From contig CM076194.1 in the NCBI GenBank assembly GCA_038277395.1, positions 134,325,230 through 134,389,229 of the forward strand: a DNA stretch of 64,000 nucleotides, read 5' to 3'. The notes beneath the pieces are model-generated. The model saw only the letters and a list, made by a program, of their open reading frames with translations, was not told the origin of the DNA and did not search any database. Made by a program: the position numbers and the translations under genes. Positions within the stretch are counted from its first letter, which is position 1. Every line of letters begins with the position of its first letter. Source of the stretch: Dryocosmus kuriphilus (taxonomy: Eukaryota > Arthropoda > Insecta > Hymenoptera > Cynipidae). Shown here one piece after another: positions 1 through 11,235 of this stretch.

Positions 1-153
1 TCCATCGATTATATCCATATGTAATGTTTGTGAGGATTTTATAATATCTATATCCTTTTGAATTTTTCGTTTGAGACTGTGAGCACTTGTATATGATTCA
101 GTATTTGCTGTAACTTCTGACCACTCAACTCTGCTTCCGTCATTTCCTGATTT
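1..153 (-). other. Open frame leaving the window
   Basis: The minus strand is open for about 51 codons from an in-frame stop near 154-156 to the first base of the window. The predicted peptide is polar, with a lysine-rich stretch (SLKRKIQKD) and isoleucine-rich segments. It matches no family I recognise. It may be the 3' part of another minus-strand Maverick gene, or chance. Confidence 0.15.
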
Positions 154-593
154 TCAGTTAATCACAAATTCAAGACACAAAGACCGAGATATAAGCTCGA
201 AAGAGGCACCTCCTTCCTTGATCTCCATACAACACTCTATTCGCTATCGTGTGGAAAATCCACTCATAGGTTTAAATTTAATCGGAGCGGACGAAAACAC
301 ATCCGACTCGAACGGCTGTCAACACGAGACTCACTAATAATCTAGCGATTACTGATCAGTGAGCATTTTAATTGAAATATTTTAAAAGGAATTCAATGCA
401 GTGCAAAAAAACTTGGTTAAATTGGTGTTTGAGGCTTATGAAAAAACAAACCTTTGAGTAAGCAACAAAGTGAAATTGAAAAAGACCATTATTATTACCA
501 CTGTTCTATTTATTTGATGATTATTAATCAATGAGCATTTTAATTAAATAGTTTTAAATGAATTCAAATTAGTGCAAGAGACTTGTTAAATTG
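154..593. repeat. Duplicated leader upstream of Maverick I polymerase
   Basis: Two imperfect direct copies of about 92 bp lie at roughly 352-443 and 518-611. Both contain a (c)a(g)tgagcattttaatt block, a shifted gaattcaa block, agtgcaa and then (c)ttgttaaattg. The second copy runs into the polymerase start (ATG at 594). In the first copy the matching position reads GTG. The duplicated stretch therefore carries the sequence that normally sits just upstream of the start codon. Bases 154-350 hold nothing I can name. Confidence 0.5.
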
Positions 594-2310
594 ATGGACG
601 AGGCGTATGAACTTTTACAAGAAAATACCACATTTGAGGAAATTGACTTTTGGATTCGAGGCGGCACCCAAAATATCCGGATACTGAATAAACTTCTGAG
701 AAGAGGAAAACACCTTTCTCTAGGCGAAAAAAATAAAATTCTATCTGTGGCGGGAATTATGAAAGGCAGAAATAGAAAATTTAAGAAATTGCGAAGAAGA
801 GGATCAGGCGTTGACGAAGCTGAAGACAAAGAAAAAAGCAGGTGTGAAAATATGGAGACAGCGTTTAAAGCTCGAATTAGAACAGGTTTCGTAATAAATT
901 TAATTCATAAGGATCTGAATAGCTTTCTGGATAATGAAAAGAAAAATATTATGGCAAGAATAAAAAATACATTAAATATTATAGGGGGTTTAAAATTCAA
1001 TGCAAGTTTAGCCGCAAAGTTCAACGCATTATAAGAGGATAGGGACATAGAAGAAATTAAATTCTTTAATACTAAAAATGAGGCTATTCCCGAACTGACA
1101 GATATTGGTGAATGGTTCGAAAGTAACATAAAACAGAAACATTTAGTTAAAGTTGAAGAGTTTCAACAGAAAAAGTAGAATTGGAAAGTAAAAGAAATTA
1201 TAAATTTAAATGTAAATTTCAATAAATATACACCTCTTTCAGCAAGATTCTCAACTTATATGCGATTACCAAAATTTATAAGAGATCAAAATCAGTGGTA
1301 AGTATTCAAAATAATGATCAGTTTTGTATTCTGTGGTCAATAATAGCTGCTCTTTATTTAACTAAAACTCAATCAGCTAAAGCTAATCCTGATGATACTA
1401 GTTCTTATCCTCATTTCAATAGTACAAAGTATGAAAAAATCAAGTTTCCAATTACTTTACATGATATTGCAAAATTTAAAAAATTAAATAATTTAAGTAT
1501 AAATGTTTATGGCGTAGAGTCCTATGAAAACTGTAAGAAGGAAGAAATTGTTCCGCTATATTTAAGTCAATTTTTAAATCTGACAAGCCAACAATTCACC
1601 TTCTCATGATTGAAAATACTGAAATTAATTTAAACGATGAGGATTATATTGGTGATAATTATATTGATCTTACTGAGTGTAATTCTGTTTACCATTTCAC
1701 ATGGATTAAAGATTTATCTAGATTAGTCAGTTCACAAGTTTAAAAAAATTCATATAAAACATTGTTCTGTGATAGATGTTAGTCATTGTAAATTAGGAAA
1801 ATCCTTTGTTAATCATAGACTGGACTGTGAGGATAGATATGAATAAATGAAGGGCAATAATGCCAACTGAAGATAATAGAATACTAAAATTTAAAAATTA
1901 CAGATTTAAAGAAAAAGTTCCATTTTGTATTCACGCACATATTGAAGGTTTATTAGAAAAAAATTCAAACATACAGTCACCCAAATACCAGAAATATGTA
2001 CCAACAAGTGCAGGATTTTATTTACACTGTAATTATGATGACTCCCTTTATAAGCTTAAAGTTCATGGAGGAGAAAATTGTATAAATTGGTTTACGAAAT
2101 AATTAAAATGAGTGCTTGAGGAAGGATTCTCGTCTAAAAAATATTTTTCTAATGGACCGTTTAACATTGCAACAAGAGCGAGAATTCAAAACGGTAAAAA
2201 ATTGTCACATTTGTGAAAAACCTTTTCCAAAAGATGGTGAAACTAAACGTCATGATCATGATCATTTTACAGGTAGATATCGCGGTGCGAGTCATCCAGC
2301 TTGTAAACTC
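594..2310 (+). pseudogene. Maverick I DNA polymerase B, N-terminal half (interrupted)
   Basis: This is the 5' part of a protein-primed family B DNA polymerase that replicates Maverick DNA. The start at 594 gives MDEAYELL. The first segment is open to 1034, then continues through several stops and frameshifts (stop near 1176; shift near 1290). The segment at 1295-1609 (QFCILWSIIAALY, SSYPHF, NLSINVYGVE) is a hallmark of the N-terminal region in this polymerase family. At 2200-2305 a zinc/HNH-like endonuclease-VII-type motif is clear: CHICEKPF, then HDHDHFTGRYRGASH and ACKL. Coding stops abruptly after ACKL because of the piggyBac-like insertion and resumes at about 5772. The exonuclease and palm motifs are therefore on the far side. 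Confidence 0.8.
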
Positions 2311-5300
2311 ATCAGCTGCTGGCGGTACCGTATGACACAACGCGTTTGCTCCTTTGTAAATGTCATTTAAAACTCGCGCTATCGCTTTTTGTGCATGAAC
2401 CGTCTGTTAACAGTATGACCGTTTCTATCTTCTTCACATCGAAAGAGGGGAACTCCAATCACGTGCAAGCATTTTGGTGAGACACAGTGGATGCTCGATT
2501 TCGGTAAGTACTCTTTTATTTTATATTTAATAAGGAAACTAAGACGTTTATGCGTGATTTTTTCTTAAAACCGCTAGTCGCTCAGCGTGGCAAGTCAAGA
2601 ATTTGTCGATGGAAGTGTTCAGGCGTATATTTTCGTTTTCACTGATAATTTTGTGAGGTTTCGTACTAGTTTTCAGGAAAAATTTTCTACGATGAAAGTT
2701 CTACTTTATATTGCTTGCTTGAAATAACCTAACATTTTTATAAATAAAATTCTTTTCTGGAAGAATATTCATACTACACTTCATGTTTATTGAAATAATA
2801 AATAGTTCAATAGAGAGTATTATAAGTATTATAAGTAAAATTCATTAAATTTTTGGTTCTAGTGCTTAGATCATATAAACGGAAATATGATTCAGCACGA
2901 AAGCGTTCAAAAATTTTCGTGAAAATATAGATCCTCAGCTGTTGATTTCATTACTGTGTAAAGATGGTCCGTTGCATACAGGGGTGTTCTAGTATCAAAT
3001 CAAAGATTTCAGTTGAAAGTATCACTTTATTTAAATAGTTATCATTCTTAAATGCTACATGTATCCTCTCAATATTTGAAAATTGTTTAACGCAATAATT
3101 ATTTTCACCTATTTCAGTGATACGACTCTTCACGAGGTTCTAGGTATACTGTAGGAAGACAATGAAATAGAGGCCATGGAAATCTTCATTGAACCTCATG
3201 AGTCTAATATCAATTCCGACGAAGACAGTGGTGAAGAAGATAGGCGTGGTTTTTAAAAACACTTGAGTGGTCGCCAGCTGAGTGTTAAATGCGAGATCCG
3301 CTTTACTCAGGCCACTGATGAAAATATTCGAGCTCGTCTGAGATCAGGTAAAGTTTGGTCGACAGGTCACGGCACACTGAGTCCATCTGGAGATGTTGCT
3401 AGTGAAGGTAATCGTGGAGGAAGCAAGGCTCGAGCTGATGATATTCGCCACCGCACGAGCGTTCGTAGTCGTGGTCAATACAAAGGTCGAGGTGCAGGTG
3501 CGTCGTCACGACGAACCTTTCGAGATGCGCCTGAATCATTGGCCAATAAACGAGATTCTTCCTGCAATGACTCCAAATCCACCGACGAAGAAAATACAGA
3601 CGAGCCAACTGCAAAAAAGAAAGAAACCAACAAGACGCAGCAGGAGAAAGTAACTACGTGGGTGCAAGCTGACATAAAGAAGAAAGTTAGCGTTTTCCCT
3701 GAAACTGACTACTCGAAGTTCAGAGACAAAAATCCAGTACAGATTTTTAAGACTTTTTGCTAATTGCTAATTGCTAATTGTTGAGAGTAAGACGTATCCT
3801 CTATTTTTGAATTGTCCTAATCCTAATATCTCTCGGGAGGAAATGAAAACCTTTATTGAAGTGCTTATTCTAAGTGGCTACTGCTTTCTCCCTGGATGAG
3901 ATTATTTTTTGTGATGAACGTGATGATATGAAAAACATTATGGTCTAAAATTCCATCCACAGGGATAAATTTATGACTATTATGAAATTTCTACACTTTG
4001 CTGATAATACGAGGGCTGATCTACATGACAAGATGTGGAAGCTGAACCGGTTGATAAACTTGCTCAGAAAGAAATTTTCAGATAACTTTGTGGCAAGCGC
4101 TGAAATCGACTATGATGAATCCACGATAGAGTACTTCGGTAAACATGGTTGTAAGCAATTCATTCGCGACAAACCTATAAGGTTCGGGTTCAAGGTGTGG
4201 TGCTTGAACTCTACAACAGGTTTCTTTCTAGATTTCATTGTCTACAAGGTTGCACATGGAGGCAGAGATGACTATGATAAGGAGGTAGGAAAATGTGCTT
4301 CACCCTTGCTTGCTATGCTAAATAAAACGCTGTTAGGATGTTAAATACTTACCTTTTCGCCTGTACTTCGACAATCTTTTCACGAGCTTTCCACTGATTT
4401 TTGACCTGCAGTCTCGTGGCTCTGAGGGGACCGGTACTGTGCGGGAGAATAGGCTTCCAAAAAACATCCCGATCACAGACAAGAAGACTATGCAAAAAAG
4501 GCCACGTGGTTCTCATTGCTTTGTGTCTGATAAAGATAACAATATTATAGTTGTTCGACGGATGGAAAACTCTGTTGTTACAGCTATTTCCTCCCTTCAT
4601 GATATAAGCCCGATGACAAACATTAGCAGATACTCGCGAGTTGAAAAAAAAATCATTCAAGTGTCAAGACCTGCAATTTTTACTGAGTAAAATAAGAGCA
4701 TGGGAGGAACAGACTTGATGGACGAAAATATCAATCGTTAGAGAATTGGTATAAGAACTAAGGAATGGTGGTGGTACATATGGACTTAACTGATTGATGC
4801 CTCAATAGTGAATGCGTGGTTTCAGATGAAACAAGCAGGGTCACAAATTCCACAATTTGCTTTCAGGAAGGAAATTGTACAGGTGTACTTGAAAAAATAT
4901 GCTTCTCTTCCTAGGGGTCCAGGTCGCATTTCATCCTCAAGATCTAGTGCAACAGATCACAGAGTTTCAGATGAAATAAGGTCGACAGTGCAAATCACTT
5001 ACGAATTGTGCTCAAGGGGTACGGCGTTGATGCGCCAACGAATCTTGCAGTTCTGTACTCGAACAGAATGTACCAAATGTGATGTAGGGCTGTGGGTCAC
5101 TTGTAACTTTACTTTCCATACCAGAAAATATCCCAATGCTTTGGCCAAATCTGCATGATAAAAGATAACGTATTAAAAGATAATGTATTGTAAGAATTTT
5201 TAAGCTTTATGGAATTTTTGAAAAGTTTTCGAAAATTTTATTCATAATGTAAGTGTTGCTTACCTGGAAGAAAAAAATTGCGTGCTTTTGTAAGACTGTT

Positions 5301-5770
5301 GAGAATTTAGATCATTTTTAATATATAATCTTCACGTTTTCAGCCATTTTTTGTAACTTTGACGATTATAATATGTTAACTTTTGGCAATAAAGAAGTAT
5401 GCCGTAAAATAGGATGATCTAATTACTTTTTATCATAACAAAATACGTAAAAGTAACTCACAGCGTCGCCACTTGCGTTAAAACATTCATGTACGCTTGT
5501 AATCCGCAAAAAACCCCAATAACGACGGAAGTGACAAATTACACAAAAGGCCACGATGAGCTACTAACGGTACCACCCTCTAACGGCTAAACTGAGACGC
5601 GAAATAAGAAACGGATTCGCGATTTACTTATTTAACTAATATAGCTGAAACACCTAAAAGGAGATAAAAATTCGCGACAGAAAAAACTTTCGCAGCTGAT
5701 GGGTGATGTGAAGAAAATTTAATTTAATTTAATTAATTTAATTAATTTAATTTAATTTAATTTAATTTAA
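2311..5770 (+). mobile_element. piggyBac-like transposon inside the polymerase gene
   Basis: The element carries a degenerate DDE_Tnp_1_7 (piggyBac) transposase and separates two halves of one polymerase gene. The 3' boundary ends in a TTAATT-rich tract with TTAA at 5771-5774, as expected for piggyBac target sites. The 5' side (tgtaaactcatc) lacks an intact TTAA, so that edge is uncertain. Short inverted matches are visible: CATCAGCTGC at 2310-2319 against GCAGCTGATG at 5692-5701, and GG(C/T)GGTACCGT near 2321 against its complement near 5568. Bases 2320-3250 and 5160-5770 have no recognisable gene. The tract at 5717-5775 is a TTTAA repeat. Confidence 0.8.
3263..5158 (+). pseudogene. piggyBac-like transposase
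   Basis: This is the transposase for cut-and-paste movement of the host element. An arginine/lysine-rich N-terminal region (3263-3680) leads to FPETDYSKFRDKNPVQ (3700-3755), the usual entry to the catalytic region. The core at 3973-4344 contains AEIDYDESTIEYFGKHGCKQF, KPIRFGFKVW and a segment ending MLNKTL. NKSMGGTDLMD follows at about 4690, then REIVQVYLKKY at 4877-4912. A cysteine-rich C-terminal zinc motif (ECTKCDVGLW) is at 5068-5097. The reading frame is broken by stops near 3763, 3945, 4344, 4688 and 4738 and by frameshifts, so the product is inactive. All recognisable segments lie in piggyBac order on one strand. Confidence 0.85.
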
Positions 5771-7810
5771 TTAACTCGCATGTGATTCCTGCAGTTTTAC
5801 ATAACTTGTCAGTATATAATGCCCATTTTATTATAAAAGACTTAGCTACAAGTTTTGAAGGTCGTATTCAACTATTGCCTTTGAAAAAAATATATATATC
5901 TTTTACAAAACATGTGGAAGGCACAAATTTAAAGCTTCGATGTATTGATTCATTTAGATTTATGCCTAGTAGTCTTGAAAAGTTGGCATCATACCTAAAT
6001 AATGAGGTGAAAAAAATGACAAGAAAACATTGTAAGAATAATGATGGATTTAACTTATTGATAAGGAAGGGGGTTTTTTCCTAATGATTATATTGACTGT
6101 TGGCAAAAATTGCATGAAAAACAATTAACGCCAAATGAAGCTTTTTATTCTAAATTAAATGATTCCATTATTTCAGAACAAGATTATCAGTATGCCTGTA
6201 AAGTATAGGAAACATTCAATTTGAAAACTTTGGGTGAATACTCTGACTTATATTTAAAAATCGATGTTTTACTTTTGGCTGACATTTTTCAAAATTTTAG
6301 AAAAACTCGTTTTTCCACTTACAGCTTATATGCATTACACTATTACACAGCACCGGGACTCGCTTTTGATGCAATATTAACATATAGTGGCATTGAGCTT
6401 GATTTGTTTACTGATATAGAAAATCTGTTATTTATTGAAAAAGGAATTCGAGGCGGAGTTTCCGAATGCTCAAACAGATATGCCAAAGCCAACAATAGAT
6501 TCATGGGGCTCAGATTTTAATCCAAATGAACCAGAATCTTACATTATGTATTTTGATATTAAAAACCAAAATGGTGCGGCGGCTATGAGTGAATTTTTAC
6601 CATATAAATATTTTGAATGGTTTTAAAATTTTGAAAATGAACCAAACTTTTTTCAGTATTCCTGATGATTCAGCAGAAGGTTATATTCTAGAGGTAGATC
6701 TCGAATATCGCCAGGAGCTCCATGATTTACATAAAGACTTACCTTTATATCCAGAACACTTCATACCTCCCATTTTAAAATCCGCAACACCCAAGTTAGT
6801 ACCAAATCTACTACCAAAGAAAAATTATGTCATTCATTATAGAAATTTGAAACAATATTTACCATTGGAAATGAAGCTGAGAAAAAACCATAGAGTATTG
6901 AAATTTAAACGAAAACCATGGTTAAAATATTACATTGATTTAAATACAAACCGCAGGAAAGCATCAGTAAATAAATTTGAGAAAATTTTTTATAAATTAA
7001 TGAACTATTCTGTTTTTTGATGAAACTAAGGAAAATGTGAGAAAACATAAAAAAGTAAGGCTTGTAGCAAAATGGGAGGGGAGGTATGGAGCGAAAAATT
7101 TAATTGATGAACCAAATTTTCATAGCTGAAGCATATTCGTCGAAGAAATGGTTATCATTGAAACGGATAAAACAAAAATTAATTTCACTAAACCAATTTA
7201 TAGAGGATTCACGGTTCTTGATATTCCAAAAATAATAATTTATAATTTGCATTATAATTATATTCAGAACACGTTTGGTAATGATGCAAAATTATTGTAT
7301 ACAGACATAGACAGTTTAATATATCAACTCACAGCTCCCAACGTTTACGATTATATTAAAAGAGATTCACACAAAGATACTTTGGACTATTCACCAAATA
7401 ATGTTTACGCAATACACCTCCTAAATAACAAAGTATTGGGTTTGATGAAGGATGAACTTAATGGTAAAATAATAACAGAATTTATTGGTTTGAGACCAAA
7501 ATTATATGCATACAAAGTTTGGGGTGAAGAGGGAGAGAAAAAGAAAGCTAAAAGCGCAAAAGGTTCAACGTTAAGAACAATAATATTCGAGGATTATAAG
7601 CAGTCTCTAATATCTTGTCAAACCCTGATCCGACCTCAAAATCTAATCCGAAGTAGAAAATATGAGGTGCAATCTATTAAACAAGACAACATTGCACTCA
7701 GCTGGTATGATGATAAGCGTGTGCTCATACCAGGTCAAACTGAGAATCTTCCATGGGGTTATAAAAATAAAGCGCACGAACCCATGGAAGTGGATGATGA
7801 CGATGTATAA
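5771..7810 (+). pseudogene. Maverick I DNA polymerase B, catalytic half
   Basis: This is the continuation of the polymerase begun at 594. It opens with VIPAVLHNLSVYNAHFIIKD (5783-5842), the exonuclease-domain block, then SFRFMPSSLEKLASYL. LGEYSDLYLKIDVLLLADIF (6227-6286) and IEKGIRGGVSECSNRYAKAN follow. The palm motif normally containing LYG is altered here (YFDIKNQNGAAAMS, about 6549-6590). The 6650-7020 block includes VIHYRNLKQYL and KLMNYSVF. The catalytic YTDxDS motif is YTDIDSLIY at 7300-7326. The last 220-codon segment (7148-7810) is intact and ends in an acidic tail. Breaks occur near 6084, 6208, 6520, 6626 and 7020-7140. The altered palm motif means it would be inactive even without the frameshifts. 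Confidence 0.9.
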
Positions 7811-7894
7811 ATAATGTAAAATGTATGTATTATAGAATTCTATAGACGCATTTGATGAGCAACTGGGGTTCTTATTGTACTGCATTTTAATAAT

Positions 7895-7897
<3 letters not shown>

Positions 7898-7934
<37 letters not shown>
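7898..7934. repeat. (TTA)n microsatellite
   Basis: Twelve uninterrupted TTA/ATT units follow the polymerase stop by about 90 bp. The stretch 7940-8320 is AT-rich, without a recognisable gene. It separates the plus-strand polymerase from the convergent minus-strand capsid block. Confidence 0.9.
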
Positions 7935-8325
7935 AGGCGGCAAGTGAAGCAAAAAAAGCGCTGTGTATATGTGTCATGTAAATATATGAGTAAAAGAATG
8001 AGTGCTGAAGATGTAAAAAATTATATGTAGATAAAGAAGCATTTGTATAGGTTATAAAAAAAATATATGCATTGTAAAATACAAAATTTTAAAAGAAATG
8101 AGTAGAAAAAGATTAGTAAAATGTAATTGGTGGTTCTTTATTTCATGTGAACATAAAGCGTTTAAATACCTGCAAATCACCATGTAGTACTCACACTTAT
8201 TCATTATAATGAGGGAAGGAACTCTGAGAAAAAACCTCAATCTTGTCTCAATTCTTAAAAGTTTATTTATAAAAAATCAGTACATTATTCTTAAAAAATA
8301 AGTAGTCTATAACCTAAGAGATATT

Positions 8326-8802
8326 CTAACAAAGCTGTTCTAAATACATCGAGCTTTTCAATAAGACTACATTTTCAATTGCGCAATTAAAGTCATTTTC
8401 ATACATATCATGTGTACATTTGATATCATTAATTATAAATATCTCTCGCAAACCATGTAACGATGGACAGTTCAAATCAAGCATATCAACAATTTCAGTT
8501 GATATTTTTACAAACTGTTTCAACCAACTCTTTTTCTCTAATTCTTTAACATAAATTTTTATCGCAACTTTCAAAACGTTCTCGAGGATTACAGGTATTA
8601 AAGTATATAGTAAATTACAGGAAATGTTCATAGACTTATATTCTAATGGAACTCAGTTCCACTTGCAGGGCGATTGAAAGATAAAAGCATATGGCTTTGT
8701 GACTGCATCATTATCATCACTGGTTGGTAATATAGACAGTTCATTCAATACAAGTTTGTTTACAGGGAACTTGAAACCTTGCAGGTCCACCACGTACTCC
8801 AT
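8326..8802 (-). pseudogene. Maverick LQGF-type conserved protein
   Basis: The start codon at 8800-8802 gives MEYVVDLQGFKFPVNKLVL, matching in kind the MDYIIEIQGF start of the gene at 48836 in Maverick II. Both lie next to the major capsid gene. The frame continues through one in-frame TGA (about 8674) into the open segment ending at 8326. The protein would be about 158 residues, shorter than the Maverick II copy. Function is unknown to me. The conserved position beside capsid genes in two elements suggests a virion or replication role, which is inference. It lies 39 bp downstream of the major capsid stop. Confidence 0.6.
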
Positions 8803-8841
8803 AATAAATTCAACTAAACTACTTCAACGTGGTTACAGTTT

Positions 8842-9404
8842 TTATACCAAATTTTCCAGACCACCACTTATTGGTTTATATTCAATTATGCAATCATGTA
8901 AAATTAAGCAATATACTGAAGTTTGAGCTGGAAAATTTTCACTAGTTTGAAATTCTAGACGAACATCAACTGGTGCATATTTCAGTGACTAATTTTATTT
9001 AGAACAGTCAATAACAATTAGAGGCGCATGCGCTATAAATTTCCTTCTCGATAACAATGTTTGTGATTCCTTGCCACAGTAATTAGCCTGAAAGTCTGTA
9101 TAAACAAATGACAGATGGCATTAGAAACTAACACTGTAGTAGTCACTGGTGTTCCGTTAATGCTCACCAATCTTCTCAGTACATGAAGTGAACTTTTGCC
9201 TGGTGGGAGACAGTGATCTTGGTTTTGCACAGCATTTCGAATTTCATCACTGTTATTGAAAGTTGATGAGGCATAAGGCTGATGTGCATGGACTTCACAG
9301 TGAGCAACTGTTTCATCACAGATGATTGGTGTTGAATGTTTAAAATTCGCCCTTCTGTGGCAAACAGTTAAACTTCTATAACAAAAATACAAACGCAGGT
9401 GCAA
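8842..9404 (-). pseudogene. Maverick I major capsid protein, internally deleted
   Basis: This is the double-jelly-roll type major capsid family of Mavericks. The N-proximal segment (9404-9033) has STPIICDETVAHCEVHAHQP, YASSTFNNSDEIR, QNQDHCLPPGKSSLHV and NAICHLF. A C-terminal segment follows, about 8847-8975: PVDVRLEFQTSENFPAQ, YCLILHDCIIEYKP, with a stop at 8842. The central part expected in a capsid of several hundred residues is absent, and the two pieces are in different frames with stops between. The gene sits between the penton/small ORF upstream and the LQGF gene downstream. The assignment rests on motif recognition and gene order. Confidence 0.7.
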
Positions 9405-9476
9405 GAAATTTGAATTTCTTTATTCTCTTCCTCGTTTTCTGACTTCCAGGCCTTGATGTTTCAGGAATAGCAAGTT

Positions 9477-9581
9477 TTAAGGTGTTAGCCCTTTGACTGC
9501 TCTTTGCTGACTGATTAGTTTGTGATATGGTGCTGCTTTATTATAACCAAAACCAACCTTCTTATTGAAAATAATACCCAT
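9477..9581 (-). CDS. Small basic ORF between penton and capsid genes
   Basis: This is a 34-codon ORF starting MGIIFNKKVGFGYNKAAPYH. It lies directly after the penton gene and before the major capsid gene, the place where Maverick II has a small basic protein (47020-47371). A basic stretch (RPGSQKTRKRIKKFKF) continues in another frame at about 9410-9460, so the original gene may have been longer. Function is unknown; by position it may be a minor virion protein. Confidence 0.35.
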   Translation of the reverse strand: MGIIFNKKVGFGYNKAAPYHKLISQQRAVKGLTP

Positions 9582-9583
9582 TA

Positions 9584-10249
9584 TTATTTCAGAGACTTGA
9601 TGTGTAGTCTAATTGTTATAACTGCTCCACGAAAATTAACCAAATGTCCGTCTTTATCAACGATACGAAGCTGTATATGATCTATTGACTGTACGGCGAC
9701 TGGTAAGTAAATGACATGAGATCGTACTTCCGCCATCTTATATCCAAGTCGCACTACAGGAAAAAATTCATGAATAGTATGTACTTTCAGGCCATTAATG
9801 TATACACCTGTAGTTATACTACATTCAACTCTGTGAGCATTCACTTTTATGATTGACACCGGTTGATCAAATTTATAGTTTCTTAGCTTCTAGTCTGCGT
9901 CGAGAAAATCCCAGCAAACGACCAATAGAATCTGCAGGCTCAAAATTTATCTCTCGACTGCAATAAATTTCACTTTTCAGAGTATTATTATTTAGCTTGA
10001 TGTGGATTTCAATACGCTCAGTTGCTAAAACATTCTGCAGATAGCGCTGTATGTCATTTATCTCATAACTACCTGTAGGTATATATATATATATATATAT
10101 AATATCCATGTTTGGAATTGAATTAAAGGTTAGAAATTTAACAAGGCCGAGCGCATAATTTTGTAAGGAAACAATTCAGTGGGTGGAAAATAGTGAGTCA
10201 CCAGAATTGCAGAAGTTCCCGATAATTTTAGTGTCAATGAATCATCCAT
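9584..10249 (-). pseudogene. Maverick I minor capsid (penton) protein
   Basis: This is the single-jelly-roll penton-type protein of Mavericks. The start at 10249 gives MDDSLTLKLSGTSAILVTHY, then FPPTELFPYKIM. A frameshift near 10160 leads to ALGLVKFLTFNSIPNMD, interrupted by a (TA)n run at 10081-10101. It continues IPTGSYEINDIQRYL, IKLNNNTLKSEIYC and SIGRLLGFS. A second shift near 9880 moves into the segment 9859-9584: VECSITTGVY, HTIHEFFPVV, IYLPVAVQSIDHIQLRIVD and NFRGAVITIRLHIK. Length without the breaks is about 220 residues. The order of motifs fits the penton family well. Confidence 0.75.
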
Positions 10250-10288
10250 AATGATGGCTAGCATAACACTGATTTGATATTACAAATT

Positions 10289-10575
10289 TCAACAGTTATA
10301 TAGATTATACATACTTTTAGATTTTAATTGATTACACAGAAATTGCAAACATAAATGTCCACACACGGATGTATCATAATTTTGATATCTGCTATAATTA
10401 TACTTATACTACCAACACTGAGGTACTTAAAGATATCTAAAGGTGGTCGAAGGTTACCGAAGCTTTAAAATAAATTACTTTATTGTTAGTCTTTTTATAT
10501 GCACACCAGTGTGATTCTGGTCCTTTTTTATCATCAAGGTTATCAGTAGCACTCTCATATTTACGTTTATATTTA
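10289..10575 (-). pseudogene. Maverick I adenain-like cysteine protease fragment
   Basis: The minus strand reads GPESHWCAYKKTNNKVIYF (catalytic His), then after a one-base shift FGNLRPPLDIFKYLS, then after another shift RYQNYDTSVCGHLCLQFL (Gln and catalytic Cys), stopping at 10289. The Asp expected after VIYF is replaced. These blocks are the adenain/Ulp1-type maturation protease in its usual order. The N-terminal part is missing where the mariner remnant begins (about 10580), so the mariner probably landed in this gene. It lies 39 bp upstream of the penton start on the same strand. Confidence 0.7.
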
Positions 10576-10579
10576 GCTC

Positions 10580-11152
10580 GCCTTGGACGTCCCAGCACGT
10601 CAACAACTGATGAAAACGTTGAACGTTGAAGAAGTGAAGAAAATAGTGTTGGCGAATCGTCGAATTACCATTACAGAAGTTCCTAATGATGTCGGCATCT
10701 CGTTTGGCTCGTGCCAAGCAATTTTAGTGGATATTTTGGGCATGAGACGTGTATCAGGGAAGTTTGTTCCGAAACCACGATAATGCGCCAGCTCACACGT
10801 CATTGCTTGTTCGTAATTTTTTGGTCAATAACAACACCATAATCATGCCTCAGCCACCGTATTCACTAGATTTGGCTCCCTCTGACTTTTTCCTGTTTCC
10901 AAAACTGAAAAGACCCATGAAAGGACGGCGTTTTGCGACGATTGAGTAGATAAAGACCGCATCGCTAGAAGAGCTGAAGGCTCTACCAAAAAGTGCTTAT
11001 CAGAAATGCTTTGAGGATTGGAAAAAGCGCTGGCACAAATGTATTATATTCGAGGGGGATTACTTTGAAGGGGATAACATCAATATTGATGAATAAATAA
11101 ATACTTTTTGATAAAAATAAAAAGTCACCTTACTTTTCGATCACACCTCGTA
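10580..11152 (+). mobile_element. mariner fragment (5'-truncated, internally deleted)
   Basis: Transposase pieces are clear. RLGRPSTSTTDENVE runs into VLANRRITITEVPNDVGISF and GMRRVSGKFVPK (10572-10780). The sequence then jumps to DNAPAHTSLLVRNFL, MPQPPYSLDLAPSDFFLFPK and EDWKKRWHKCIIFEGDYFEG, with the stop at 11094-11096. The part between, with the first two catalytic acidic residues, is deleted. The last catalytic Asp lies in the LDLAPSDF block. A right terminal repeat (gtcaccttacttttcgatca ... ctcgta) ends near 11152. No left TIR or N-terminal DNA-binding region is seen. Confidence 0.85.
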
Positions 11153-11235
11153 TATGTTTTAAAGACGTTTTCAGACCGAAGATTCAACCTATAGAAGTAG
11201 TATATTTATAGTTTATTCAACCAGTCATAGTCAAG

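Noticed and set aside
2951..3133. Minus-strand 60-codon ORF in the piggyBac element
   Set aside because: No motif and it lies in the 5' noncoding part; chance frame.
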